A stretch of 64,000 nt of DNA, from positions 36,543 through 100,542 of the forward strand of contig MEHQ01000511.1 of the NCBI GenBank assembly GCA_008828725.1, given 5' to 3'. The notes under the pieces were generated by a model that was not told the DNA's origin, did no database searches, and saw nothing but the letters and a program-made list of their open reading frames with translations. This DNA is from Saccharina japonica (lineage: Eukaryota > Sar > Phaeophyceae > Laminariales > Laminariaceae). The position numbers were made by a program, and so were the translations under genes. Positions within the stretch are counted from its first letter, which is position 1. Every line of letters starts with the position of its first letter. Below, piece after piece: positions 37,347-47,569 of the stretch.

Positions 37347-38227
37347 GTACTACTATTAATAGTGAAGAATATACTATACCTCCAAGTCATTGCTGCACAC
37401 ATCGCCAGCAGTAGGACTCCCAGTGCAAATATTGGACTACTTTTTGTTGTATTCCTGGTATAGAACGTTGTGACCAATTGCGTTTGGGCGAGCTGCATCG
37501 CACAGCAGCTGCAGTACTCCGTACTCTGTAGTCCTTGACCGCTGCCGTAGCCTCACGCGCTGATGCTATAAACGTACTAAAAGTATACGTACGGGCCAGG
37601 TACGTATAGACTCAGACTATCACAGACCACGACAGGTACTGCTGTAGATGCTGTTGTGCGTCGCAACATGTTTATACAAACAGTATTTCGCTGTAACCTT
37701 CGCTAAGGAGCTGAAATTACCGATACCATACCAGAGTACGTACACCAACTACGGCAGTAGGAGTGCGTACAGCTCTACGTAGACCACTTGTGATATGTAC
37801 AGCAGCATGAGCAGCGGCACTCTGTGCTACTGCTTGTATCATACATGGTACATACTCGTACCAGTGTATCATACTCGTACAACAAGTACATCTACTGCGC
37901 GTATAAATGTCCGTATGATACTGCTGCTTCTATATACATACGCAGTTTGTGGACCCCGTCAGATACACAGGGAGAGAGCAGGGTAAAGCTCTCTGATCGC
38001 TCACCTTCTAGCTTCCGCTTGCTCCGTCTCGGAGAAGAAGCACAGGGAAGGGTGGTGGCGCCGGCAGTAGCAGCAGCAGCAGCAGTGGAAGTAGCGAAGG
38101 CCATCGGCATGCCTCCGACATGAATCGACGGCTCGTGCCCATCGATACCAAACGAGGCAGCGCCTTCTTCCTCGAGCTCTATCTTCACAGCTGCTGCGCA
38201 AGAAGTCGATCGCCTTTGACGCCGCAT
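27099..38227 (-). CDS. NTH: Endonuclease III-type DNA glycosylase/AP lyase (HhH-GPD), complete, 8 exons
   Basis: This base-excision-repair enzyme removes oxidised pyrimidines and nicks abasic sites. Exons on the minus strand: 38227-38005, 34806-34166, 33694-33638, 33081-32990, 30665-30544, 29549-29426, 28425-28335 and 27245-27099. Phases agree throughout and give 498 residues. Residues 1-270 form a long low-complexity extension with Ala-runs, VKEE repeats and a basic, nuclear-signal-like [14 protein letters not shown]. The domain runs from [20 protein letters not shown] through [68 protein letters not shown] and [17 protein letters not shown] to [18 protein letters not shown]. The helix-hairpin-helix lysine (K381) and catalytic Asp (D399) are present. 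Cysteines are C449-X9-C459-X2-C462, with no fourth cluster Cys at the usual spacing. The 28334-27246 intron uses a GC donor. I recall bacterial HhH-GPD proteins ending in a similar HDP-ACP-CS way. Confidence 0.93.
27392..27610 (+). repeat. Poly-G-anchored repeat PG-1, partial copy in endonuclease III intron
   Basis: A G-run is followed by TGTACTCATGTTGTGCACGG and about 190 bp of PG-1 with moderate divergence, ending near AACCGCACCCTCTG. It lies in the last intron of the gene, which is on the opposite strand. Confidence 0.75.
27904..28097 (+). repeat. 97-bp direct tandem duplication
   Basis: 27904-28000 and 28001-28097 are adjacent copies starting ACACGGCCCCGTGGGCACCG and ending GTCTG, differing at only about four positions. 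It is intronic to the endonuclease III gene and forms no conserved reading frame. Confidence 0.9.
29614..29967 (+). repeat. (CATC)n minisatellite, about 350 bp
   Basis: Nearly pure CATC repeats with GCATC, CACC and AGCC interruptions lie in the intron between exons 30665-30544 and 29549-29426. A higher-order unit is visible where CATCCAGCCATCCATCATC recurs about 65 bp apart. His/Pro/Ser/Ile or Asp/Gly/Trp/Met translations are artefacts. Confidence 0.95.
30882..31002. mobile_element. MITE, ACCATAGTAAATAGG family, copy 2 (endonuclease III intron)
   Basis: It begins CTATCACGGGGGACCATGGT and ends ACTATGGTCTCCCGCAATAG, inverted copies of each other with mismatches. The interior shares AATATTGTTAGTAAAG-like and TATAGGT words with the other copies. 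Confidence 0.7.
31235..31515 (+). repeat. GATC-rich repeat, copy 3 (endonuclease III intron)
   Basis: It has the same order as copies 1, 2 and 4: GATCATCTA words, GGATCTATGTATAGTACAGA, CTCCCACCCGGCAACATGAG, AGCGGGAATCGATGATCTG. No ORF is conserved among copies. Confidence 0.7.
32044..32188 (+). repeat. Direct tandem duplication, about 78-bp period
   Basis: TACCTTGTATCAAATGCTCT through CTGCTCTGTACC (32044-32110) recurs with a few changes at 32122-32188. It is intronic to the endonuclease III gene. Confidence 0.75.
35080..35101. repeat. (TA)n tract
   Basis: About ten AT/TA units in intron 1 of the endonuclease III gene. A similar tract is at 55314-55334 in the coiled-coil gene region. Confidence 0.85.
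36190..36910. repeat. TGTCGCGGC satellite arranged as inverted arms around a (CCCTAA)n tract
   Basis: From 36190 to 36630 the plus strand is made of degenerate units such as GTGTCGCGGCAA and GTGTCGCGGC. From 36665 to 36910 the units are the complement, GCCGCGACACACGCCGCG and GACACTTGCCGCG. Between them lies TATCCCTATCCCTAACCCTA plus ACCCTAACG (36631-36658). The whole is a large imperfect palindrome with a telomere-type centre, inside intron 1 of the endonuclease III gene. Long frames on both strands are repeat-derived. Confidence 0.85.
36971..37017 (+). repeat. (CAG)n microsatellite
   Basis: About 15 CAG units lie in intron 1 of the endonuclease III gene, just after the satellite palindrome. 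Confidence 0.9.
37172..37355 (+). repeat. (TAC)n microsatellite, about 180 bp
   Basis: Nearly continuous ACT/TAC repeats are interrupted by ATTAAT and GTACT. They lie in intron 1 of the endonuclease III gene; Tyr- or Leu-runs translated from it are artefacts. Confidence 0.93.
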
Positions 38228-39254
38228 GCTATAGCAGCAGCAGCAGGAGTACAGGAGTAGTACCTCAGGGCAAAGGCCAAAGATAGGAGCTGCGAATCAA
38301 GCGGGAAAGTGTGAAATCGCGCAGAAGTTGACACTGTTGATAAGGCTCACCAGCTCACCAGCTCAGCTCACTAGCTCACAGCTCAACCTGACCTACGACA
38401 CCACCTGAGTTGGCCTCCAAGCTCATCGTCGAGGGACGCGGGACGTGGGACGCGGGTCAATCAACGCAAAGATGCATGTCCTTTACTGCAATATGATTGG
38501 ATGAAATCAAATTATGCGGTGGAATCAGCATGCTGCACAAAATGCACAACTGGGCATCACCAACCCACACGAGCACTGCTGCGGCACCAACGGGCCACCC
38601 CTGGGTGGGTCAAACCTGGGTGGAGACGTCAGAGCCCACTGTTTCGCGACGTGGACCTGGAGATTACCGCCTCAGAACGATGTACACCAGGACGAGATCT
38701 AGCCAAAGTGAGCGGACACAATCAGGAACATTTCAAACTCGCAAGGAGGCCCTTGCAGCGACGCACGGGATAGAGGTTGGGCTTGGAGCAAGGGCGAGGC
38801 AGGGGGAACAAATGTGCTGATCCGGCGGTGGCGCCTCCGATGATGAGCTCATCATCGGCGGCTGCTACGCCGGCGTCTATAACGCTTCCCCCAGGCAAGT
38901 CCAACAAGCTCCGTGTTCTTGTTCCGCTACGTATAAAATCGCTTCGTTTTTGGGATTCTTCTCCTCCTGTCAATCTTCGCGCCAACTTGGCCCACATTAT
39001 CCAGCTGCACTGCTACTGCTGTAGCAGCAGGTACGTTCGTATCTGGCTAGTGCTGTTGTACCTCTGGTACATGTCAGCGTACTGCGTTTTTGAGAGCGCT
39101 GTGCACATATTTACGATAGATAGATGCCGCTGTTGCGCTCGAGCTTCTGTCCGCTTTGCTGCTGTACCTATCATACCTGGTATGTATGTACTCTTCTTGC
39201 GTAATAGCGGCAGTTGAAACAGGTTGAAGGCACACAAAAATTCAATTTCCAGAG

Positions 39255-39445
39255 CTGTTCACCCCGTCGGGGTCAAACCTCGCGAGGCGGTGGGTGGGGT
39301 CGGGTTGGGTCGGGTATTATATATAATGGTGACCGGACCCGACCCGTGAGATTTCGGAAACCTCCTGACCCCCCGACCCAACCCAACCCGACCCATGAGA
39401 CTTCGAATACTTCCTGACCCCACGAGTTGCGGTCATGACCCGTCA
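39255..39445. repeat. GACCC/GGGTC-rich repeat, copy 2
   Basis: It shares GGTCAAACCTCGCG, (GACCC)n and CGTGAGATTTCGGAAAC with copy 1. The internal GGGTCGGGTT...AACCCGACCC arrangement makes it partly self-complementary. Confidence 0.5.
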
Positions 39446-39786
39446 AGAGCCCTGAAAGTTTCAAATTTCAAATTTCAACTGAGAGACGATTTCAACCATA
39501 TGGTCCTTTTGTACTGCTATATATCATGCAGTATAAATACGTAGTAATAGTGCGTTGGATTGTGGTTGTGTACGTACGAGTAAAAGGGATGGGTGGGAGG
39601 TGGGAGCCGTACAATCTGCATGATATTGGCGTACATTTCCTGGGTTGGATCTGCACTATTCGGATCCTGCACAATATCTCATAACAGCAGGTTAGGATCT
39701 AGACGATCTAGATCGTGATATATCTGTAGATGATCTGTATGATCTATCTGTAGATGACCTGTCCGACGTGTGAAGTCCGTACCCTT

Positions 39787-40175
39787 TCGCATAATAGGCG
39801 GATGGGCCACCTGAACGCCCCAAGGAATACATATGTTGAACAACATAGCCGACAACGGCATGGAGTATATACAGATAGCGGCATGTTGCCCCCCCTGCGA
39901 CGTCTGCTCGGTGGCAAAGAAGAGAAGAAAAAAAAAAACGAAACCATCCCGAGAGAGCAATCTCACGACGTTGATGTGCCTCTCACACTGATATGCGCGT
40001 CAAATGTAGTGAGGTTTCGCTCTTACCGTGGGTTCGTTTATTTTTTCTCTCCGGCGTCGAGCAGATGTCGCGAGGGGAGAGAACATGCCGCTGTGCTCCA
40101 TGCCGCTATCGGCAGGTTTGTTTTTCTTCAAGATTTTGAGGCTTCGAACGTTCAGGTGGCCCATCCGCCTACTAC
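39787..40175. mobile_element. Foldback (long inverted-repeat) element
   Basis: The outer 25 bases (AATAGGCGGATGGGCCACCT then GAACG) recur inverted at the other end. Similarity continues inward for roughly 130-150 bases: GATAGCGGCATG, TGCGACGTCTGCTCG and their inverse partners appear in both arms. The centre is short, so the element could fold into one long stem. It separates two pieces of the GATC-rich family, as if inserted between or within them. Confidence 0.75.
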
Positions 40176-40186
40176 GCCAGGCCTTG

Positions 40187-40482
40187 CACACCTCGCACAG
40201 ATCATGATCTAGATCATCTACAGATACATCAGACAGATCGTGATCTAGATGATCTTGTTCCTCACCTGCCTTTGTGAAAAGTTTTGCAGGATCTGTATAT
40301 AGTACAGATCCAACCCAGGAAAACATAAACATGTGCTGAAAGTAGATCATCCAGGTTATACGGCTCCAGCCCGGCAACATGAGCTAGATCGTGCGAATCA
40401 GAAATACATCTTCCCTGAAAGATCTAGATCGCGAAGTGGGAATCAATTATCTGTAGATGATCTATGTCCGAGCTGTGAAAGG
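40187..40482 (+). repeat. GATC-rich repeat, copy 4
   Basis: ACCTCGCACAGATCATGATC is followed by GGATCTGTATATAGTACAGA plus TCC (an extended palindrome) and CCCGGCAACATGAGCTAGAT. The end of another unit lies at 39690-39780, on the other side of the foldback element. A half copy is at 59912-60013. Confidence 0.75.
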
Positions 40483-40760
40483 TTGGTGTCATTTGAATAC
40501 AGACTTGGCCCTCGCTTTTTGTCGGCGGACGCCAACATCAACTCGAAGGAGTAGAGACTGGAGTCTTGGCGTCGCATGAGTAGTGGTAACACTACTACTA
40601 TTGCAGTAGTTCATCCACCCTGGTGCAGGCGCGGCAGGTCGGAGCCGATTGCGGTAAAACATGCCCTCCTCTGTTTGCTTTCTTAGAGGAGAAATGGTGG
40701 CGTCCCATATACCCGAAACGATCTGACCGTCCATCGCGATAAAAAGCTCAGGGAGTACAG

Positions 40761-41082
40761 TCGCCCCGGTGGTCTAACAGGTAGCCACAAAGTCTGTTAG
40801 CGTTGGAGGTCGAGGGTTCGAGTCTCCTCGTATGGAGATTTTTATTATCAAATGACACCAACTATCGAGAGCGCATATTATAGCGTGGGTAAGCACAATT
40901 TGACGAAAGTTGACGAGGGAAGAAAGTGCTGAGATCTTCTCGCGATAAAAATGCAAGGCAAGAACCGTAGTGGGAGAGGAGGGAGAAGAGCCTACTTTGT
41001 GACCCCGGATCTGAGTTACGACTAGGAAGGAGAGAGAAAGGAAGGGCGAATATAATAAATGGGATGGACAAAAAAAAACAAC
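40761..41082 (+). mobile_element. tRNA-derived SINE, copy 2 (best head)
   Basis: The head reads TCGCCCCGGTGGTCTAACAG (A box region), with B box GGTTCGAGTCTCC at 40815-40827 and A-to-B spacing as in a tRNA. The body ends with GTGACCCCGGATCTGAGTTA and GGGATGGAC, then an A-run. Such elements are transcribed by RNA polymerase III and copied by a partner LINE, which is not seen in the window. Confidence 0.85.
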
Positions 41083-42502
41083 TATGTTTCACCTTACTAT
41101 TTCATCTGCGAGCTGAGTGCGCTCTGTATACTTATACAGCAACATAGCAGCACTCACTCAAGTCGACAACGTCTTTTGGTGCAGTCGGCTCTTTTGGGAG
41201 TTCATGCGCAACCGGCATTCCAACGTCCTGCCCCAGACGGTGATCCGAGTACATGATCGGATGCATGGTCGACGTTTTGAGCCCCGGTTCAAGGTATTAC
41301 CTACAAGCGGCGGGGGTCAAAATAGGGGTAGTACCTAAGATAGTACGGTCTGCGGCGCCTCACAGCGCAGAACACAACCAACCATTGTTTACTCTTTGAA
41401 GGCGGGTCAAAGCACAGGATTGCACAGATCTCGGGGCCGCCTTGCTCACCGCCGCCGCCGGAAACTTTGGGGACTGCTGTAAATCGCCCGACCTCCCGGA
41501 GCGAGGAATCGAAGACCGCTCCCGCACACACGCCGTGTGTGATGAGTGACCGCGGCTTGAAGTTTGGTAGGAACCATGCGGGCAACGCTCGATCAACACA
41601 CACCCGGAGCTTGCGCTCGCTGGTTCAACTCCGCGTCATAATCAACACTTGCACGCCGCCACACGGATAAACTCCTTGACGTTTTAAGGGTGGCACGACC
41701 AGACAGCCCAGCCCCTGCCCTTACATTCTATTCCACTCTGAAGAATACGTAATCGACGTGTGTTTGCCTTCTATTAATAGCAACTATTTTTTCTGGGGCT
41801 ATGATACTAACTTGATTATAGTATAGGACCTCTACACCTCTCCCTAAAAAGCGTTTTTTTTTTTTTAAACAAAATGGATGGCTAACCTCAGCCTAATTAT
41901 AGTTAATGTTCGGAAACAAGATGAAACCCCCACCCCCGTCAGTCATGAATGTTTTTTGGGCCAAAATAAGGTACAGCACAGTGCCCCTATCATCACAGAA
42001 CCGTCAATCGCTCGACGTGACGCGGGTTCAACAGACATGTAGCCCGACTGAAGACCCTCACTTGGAGGCTGCACATCGACTACGTAAACGTTAACGTAAT
42101 TTTGTATGCACAGCCTTCTTGCTTACCCGTGCTGTAGTGCACTACCTGTAGCACGCAGTTGCTGTTCGCATGTCATGTGGAAGGGGCTACAGAAACACAC
42201 GGCACTTACGCCTCTCACCTTGCCCCCCCACACGCGACACCCCTACATTTTGCAGGGAAACATTCTCAACAGCCTCGGAAAGCTGGACGCCGTCCAGGAG
42301 CGGGCCTACAAGCGAAAGCGCAGGCAATGCTTCGTCATAAAACGCGCAGAGTTCGCGCTGCCTGAGATGCTCTCCGCGCGAGAGATCCACCTCTTTGAAC
42401 GGGGTGGGGACAGCAAGGTTAAGGCTGGGGAGAAGAGATTCCCGAAGTTTGTCTAGCGTCACAGATAACTCTCCCACCGGGCGGCCGAGTTAAGAGACTC
42501 GC

Positions 42503-42661
42503 TTGGGCAAGGCCTCAGAAGACATAGAGCGTCTCGACGTGAGCATATCAAACGATGTCCGCGTCTTACTCTTCCCCGAAGAGGCGGCTTCCCCGGGCAC
42601 CGATGCCGCGCCGGCGGGGGGAAGCGCGCCGTCTGAAAGAGGTGGAGGACCGTCGAGCGCG

Positions 42662-42693
<32 letters not shown>

Positions 42694-43084
42694 TGTGACC
42701 GACAAACAGAGGTCACGTCTGATGATCCAGGCGTAAGCAGCGTCCCTCGTGCTCAAGGGGGAACTCGGACGCGACAAGCTGCACCTTCAACGCATGAAAG
42801 AGGCCGAACTTGTGGCTCGGACCGAGAAGCCTCTGACGGACGCCGACCTTACGCTCGCGAACGCCAAAGTCTCCACCTTGATGGACAAGACGGCGGTCGT
42901 TCGAAGAGACCTCCCGCTCTTGGGCATCGCGGCAAACGTGGTGGAGAGCTCGCGCCTTGCCCACAAGCCGAATACCGTCCTTGCGTGGACCCGCGAGTTT
43001 CGGAGGCTGGGCGGTTTCTTGAAGCGCGACGAGAGAGGGGTGCAGGGCCCAAACCAATCCCAAGGCCAAGAGGAAGGGGAATAA
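42503..43084 (+). pseudogene. Probable gene remnant, unknown protein
   Basis: One frame is open from 42503 to 43084 except for a single TAA at 42734-42736. It reads SEDIERLDVSISNDVRVLLF, a Pro-run, VTDKQRSRLMIQA, stop, then LVLKGELGRDKLHLQRMKEA, LTDADLTLANAKVSTLMDKT and LLGIAANVVESSRLAHK. Composition is protein-like (balanced, charged, coil-like), unlike surrounding frames. A nearby frame at 42256-42456 (GNILNSLGKLDAVQERAYKR) follows a good TTTTGCAG acceptor and may be an associated exon in another phase. I do not recognise the family. The stop could be real, an assembly error, or bypassed by an unrecognised intron. Confidence 0.35.
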
Positions 43085-43883
43085 TGTTTTGCTCCAGGCT
43101 GTACATTTTGCTCGGGGGGTAGTCCTGGCGTTTCGCGTGATGGGACGAGGGAAAAGGGAAACAGGCATGTTTATCACGAGGGAAAGGGGGTCAAGGTTCA
43201 GGAGGGACACGTTCGCCGTACTACGAAGTATGTGCCCCAAGGGTACGAAGTAGACGCTGTGGAAGCGCAGGTTTTTTACGTTCCCGGAGTGACGACAGAT
43301 AGTAGCATCGACCCGAAGAAATAACATCGCGATGGTCCCGCGAGACCCCTTGTGAGCGAAAGTTGAGGACTAAGAAGCACGGTACGGCAGCACATAGAAA
43401 AGCACGGCGGGGCGCATGGCCACCTGATCACGACGTCGGCGAAAAGCCTCCTGGATTTTTTTGTTCGTTGTGGGAACACGACTATTTCCCTAGGGGTCGA
43501 CCGACCGAGCGAACGGGCGAGATCGACCCGAGTGAACAACGATATCAAAGGTGAAGGTCGGTGGGAGATGAGTTCCCCCAAGTCGGCGAGGCCCCTCCAC
43601 GGTATGGTTACAGAGAATTTTCCTCGCCACCTTAGTGGTCGGCCGGGGACGGCGCGTTGACATATGGACGTGAGCCTACGTAACGCCGGGGCTTATGCAC
43701 CTCGATTAGGCAACGATGAGGGAGGCAGGTTGGTTCAACTGCCGGGGGGGAGAGAGATGAGAGCGAGAAGCGCTCGCGAGTAGTATTAAGGCGCGCCGCC
43801 GCTTGCAAGGCGCGTGCTACGATACTCAAGGCGCAGCAGTAGCATTTTGCGTCGACCGAAATTTTTCTTGACTTGACTTAATA

Positions 43884-44009
43884 CTATTACAGGGAACCAT
43901 AGTAAATAGAACCAGATATTGTTGCTAAAATTCGGAATATTTATATACCAGGTATAGGTTTTTTGTGTGTACCGTGGATCGTGTTGTTTACTATGGTCTC
44001 CCGTAATAG
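43884..44009. mobile_element. MITE, ACCATAGTAAATAGG family, copy 3
   Basis: It begins CTATTACAGGGAACCATAGT and ends ACTATGGTCTCCCGTAATAG. It also contains a TACCAGGTA word in the core. No coding capacity. Confidence 0.72.
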
Positions 44010-44479
44010 TTCCTCAATGGAGGGACTATCACCCGGTGTGATAGGATTATACATGTCCTATTCTTTGTGTTGCACAGTAGTTTTCGTCAGCACCTATGGT
44101 ACACCATGGGATTGCTCGTCGGGGTAGAAGCCTGCCTACCGGTATATTATCAAAGACTGGTGTTTTTTTGTGTGGCTCACGTATGGATTGGAGCTCCTAT
44201 TCTGTGTAATCAAAGTGAGGAGCCCCTCAGAAGAATTAGGTGCTCCCCTTCTAAGGCAAGCGCCTACCGTAGCACCCACTACGCTGTTAGAAATAGATAC
44301 CGATGGGGATCGATCGATCATACACAGCCAAAATCCAGGACTGGCAATGGGTCTGACTGCTGGAATGCCTGAGACACAGCGACCATACACGGCCAAAATC
44401 CAGCATCGGCAATGGGCATCACTGCTGGAATCCCTGAGAAGCAGAAATAACGTATCTCAGTGATGGAGTGTGAATTAAG

Positions 44480-44782
44480 GGGGGGGGGGTGTACTCATGT
44501 TGTGCACGGCCGTAGTCATATGACCATAGACCCTCGCATCCCTACAATGCCGGGACGGAGCGCGTTGGGTTTTCACCAACCAGGCAGACATTGCTTGCAC
44601 CAAGCGCGAAACGCCGTGAGGTATTGGGCGAGTCGCATGGAGGGTGAGCTGCATCCTGCTAAGAACCGCCTCTGAGGCGGACTTGCATATGGACGACAGC
44701 TTCAATGAGTTAATTTAATTTCTGGTGTGGCCACTTCCGGAGACAGCAATGGGTTTTACTATGTAACTGCCTCGCGGAGCTC
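44480..44782 (+). mobile_element. Poly-G-anchored repeat PG-1, copy C (truncated)
   Basis: A G-run is followed by TGTACTCATGTTGTGCACGG and about 300 bp that look identical by eye to 56225-56522. The match breaks at CTGCCTCGCGGA. Near identity implies a recent duplication or transposition. Confidence 0.85.
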
Positions 44783-46336
44783 TTGCCTTGTTTGGACGGC
44801 GTCGGATGAATTGGCGCGCGGGGGGGGGGGGGGGGGGGGGGGAAGGGGGGAAAGGGGTGGCAGGGAGAGGGGTAGCGGGAAGATATGGAAACGGAATACA
44901 CACGAGTCTGTATTGGCACTGTGATCGTTGGTGTTCGTATCGTCTTCCTGCATGGTACGGCGGCGGCAGTAGTGATTGGATGGTTTTGACTACGAGTACA
45001 CAGTATATGTCTGTATATATGTGACATGGCTTGTATTTCTCGTTCGTATGATAGCTTAGCAGAAAGAGGGAACAAAACGTGCGGCTGCTGCAACTAACTC
45101 TGGTTTGGCGACTTTACTGTAGTACGAGTGCATAGAAGGAGGTTTCGGCTGCATGTGAAGCCTGTTTTTTGTGCTTCTCGTGTAATAGACAAAATACTTG
45201 ATTTTTAGCAGAAAGACGGGAAAATAGGTTCGACTGCGAACGTATGCATTCATTCCTTTTGGTGAGCGGTGCTGTTCGAGTCCGGTGCGGCTGCTACGCA
45301 GCGCGGAGCGAAGCGGACGAGAAACGGTCACGCCCATCCGTGCGATACAGTATTCGGTATGTATTTCGACCTTGGAGCTTTTACGATTCGTCGTTGTTTT
45401 TTGTACAGGTAGTCTCTTATCATATCATAGCTTGCAGCATGTCCCTAGAGACGAAGTCGAACACCGCTCGCTCGTAAATAAGAGCTCCTTTTTTGGGGTG
45501 GTATTTTTGTATTTTTTATGTTTTCGTTGAAACGCCGATAAAAAACTTGGCACCAGGTATCCAGAAAATACCAAACCAGCTGTTGTGCTGTTGTATAAGT
45601 ACGGCCGAGAAAGCGGACGACTTGCGTATTGACTCCATGTCGGCGCTTGCACGTAGTTTTTTCCCGAGGCACCAAAGGCTATCTATATCTATCTGACTTT
45701 TGAGTATTGGTACCAAAAAAGTGCTCCTACGGGTTCTAATTTCGATTGGCCCGTCTTGCTGAAACGACGGTTGGGTTCCTAGATTATTGACCTTTTCCTT
45801 GCTTATTCTTTGGATAGTACTGCTGTAATACTACAGCGTAAGATTGTTTTCGCGCTTTCTATGAGCGACACCGACGCGTATGCACGTATGAACCAATACC
45901 AGCGATTGATCTCCCCCAAGAATGCGAGCAAGCAGTCAACCCGATCACTCCTACCACCTACAGTACTCCTCCTATATATGGCGCCCACAGGTTGCCACAT
46001 ATTTCCTAGTAGTGGCAAAGATACGTGTGAACCCCCGGATACTTTTTAACAGATAGACACACGCTCCCTGAATTCTGCAGCTTCAGGTTTATTCTCCCCA
46101 TTAATGTGCATTAGTTAGTGTGCATATTCTTCTCCCTCATTCGCAAAATTAATTAATTATACCCCCCCCATACCACGAACAACCTACCTAACGAGTACGA
46201 CATGAAGCGACGGAAGTCCTGTTTGTATAAGTTGTATATATTATATATGCCCGTCAGACGACACCACACCGTTTCCCTTGCAGAAAATGCTTCCATATCT
46301 GTGAGAAGCTCCATTTTCCGCAGTACGTCTACCTGC

Positions 46337-46440
46337 AGGAGTAAAACCTGTAATACGCGCGATCGAGTATCACATGACATCACACACAGCTTGCTAATAT
46401 AAGTTTCGACGAAATCCTCGAGCTCATGTTTCAATTTTTA
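46337..46440 (+). repeat. Duplicated MSFDE-type segment, decayed copy
   Basis: It shares GTAATACGCGCGATCGAGTA and AGTTTCGACGAAATCCTCGA plus GCTCA with the 50-kb copies. The start codon has become ATA. Confidence 0.55.
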
Positions 46441-47569
46441 TGAATACAAGGGCTCCGCATGGGTGCCAGTGTAGTGTCGAGATTCTGATACTGAGGCCGA
46501 CACGGTAAAACAAAATCTTGCAAATGCATGGCTAGGATTGGTCGTACAATATTTTATACTTCGAAGTATATGTTTATATGTGTCTGGGCCATTGTCGATC
46601 TTTTTTCAGTTTTTTTTTTCAGTTTTCGTACGTAACACTGGCTGGAAGAAGGGCCCTACGCAAATGCATGCAACAGAGTGCGGACCAAGGCTGGTTCCGC
46701 TTTACCCGGCTGGGTATTTTCGTATGTTTTATATCATTGAATCCTTTGCATCCCTACGTAGTATATACCTATCTACTGCAATGTACCCAAAGCTGGTGTA
46801 CATCAGTAAGGCTGCCTTACGCAGCTCCCCAAGACGTTCCGCATTCCGTTTCCTTTCTTCGGGCTGGTGACGAAGGTTGATCGCCCAACCCTGTATGGAT
46901 CACTCGTTCGTGTCGTGGAGTTCAAAATCTGAACTCTGTTCTGCTTTTCCTGGTCCCCCATGAAATAAAACTAAATCACCATACCAAGACCATACTCGTA
47001 ATATCGCAGCAAATCGAACAACGATGTCGTGCGGTTTTTTGCAGGTAGAAAATCCGACTTCCTTTCGTTTTCAGTCGCAAAAATAATATTGCACAAGACC
47101 CAGTCTAAGCAACTGACATAAAGATGTACATTGCATACGCGCGCATTTTTTTGCATACTACATACAGCAGAATCATACCGGTGGTACATGTTACGTTTCA
47201 AAACCGTTGAAAAAATAACGAAACGTCGGACGAAATTCCAAAATCCTCGTCTCCTGTGCGTATATAGTACGGTAAAAAACGTCGGCACAACAACACAGAG
47301 TACGAGTACATCAGTAGTGTGGTTCCTCTATACTATAATACGGTTGAGTACTGCCGGCTACCCACTTCGTATCGTGCCGGTGAAATCGCTGCATACATAC
47401 ATAAACATATATAAATTCATGTGGCTTCAACCCTCGAGCTCGCACGATAAATAATTTTAATTCCGGGCCGGCCTCAGTATCGGAATCTCGGCACCTCAAT
47501 ATCTCGAGGGTTTTTTCATTTCTTCGGGCGCTCTCTTCGAGGATCGGCTCCGACGCCCCTCGCCCTTCG

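Noticed and set aside
42713-43327. 204-codon minus-strand frame
   Set aside because: It reads as a shadow of the more protein-like plus-strand frame at 42749-43084.
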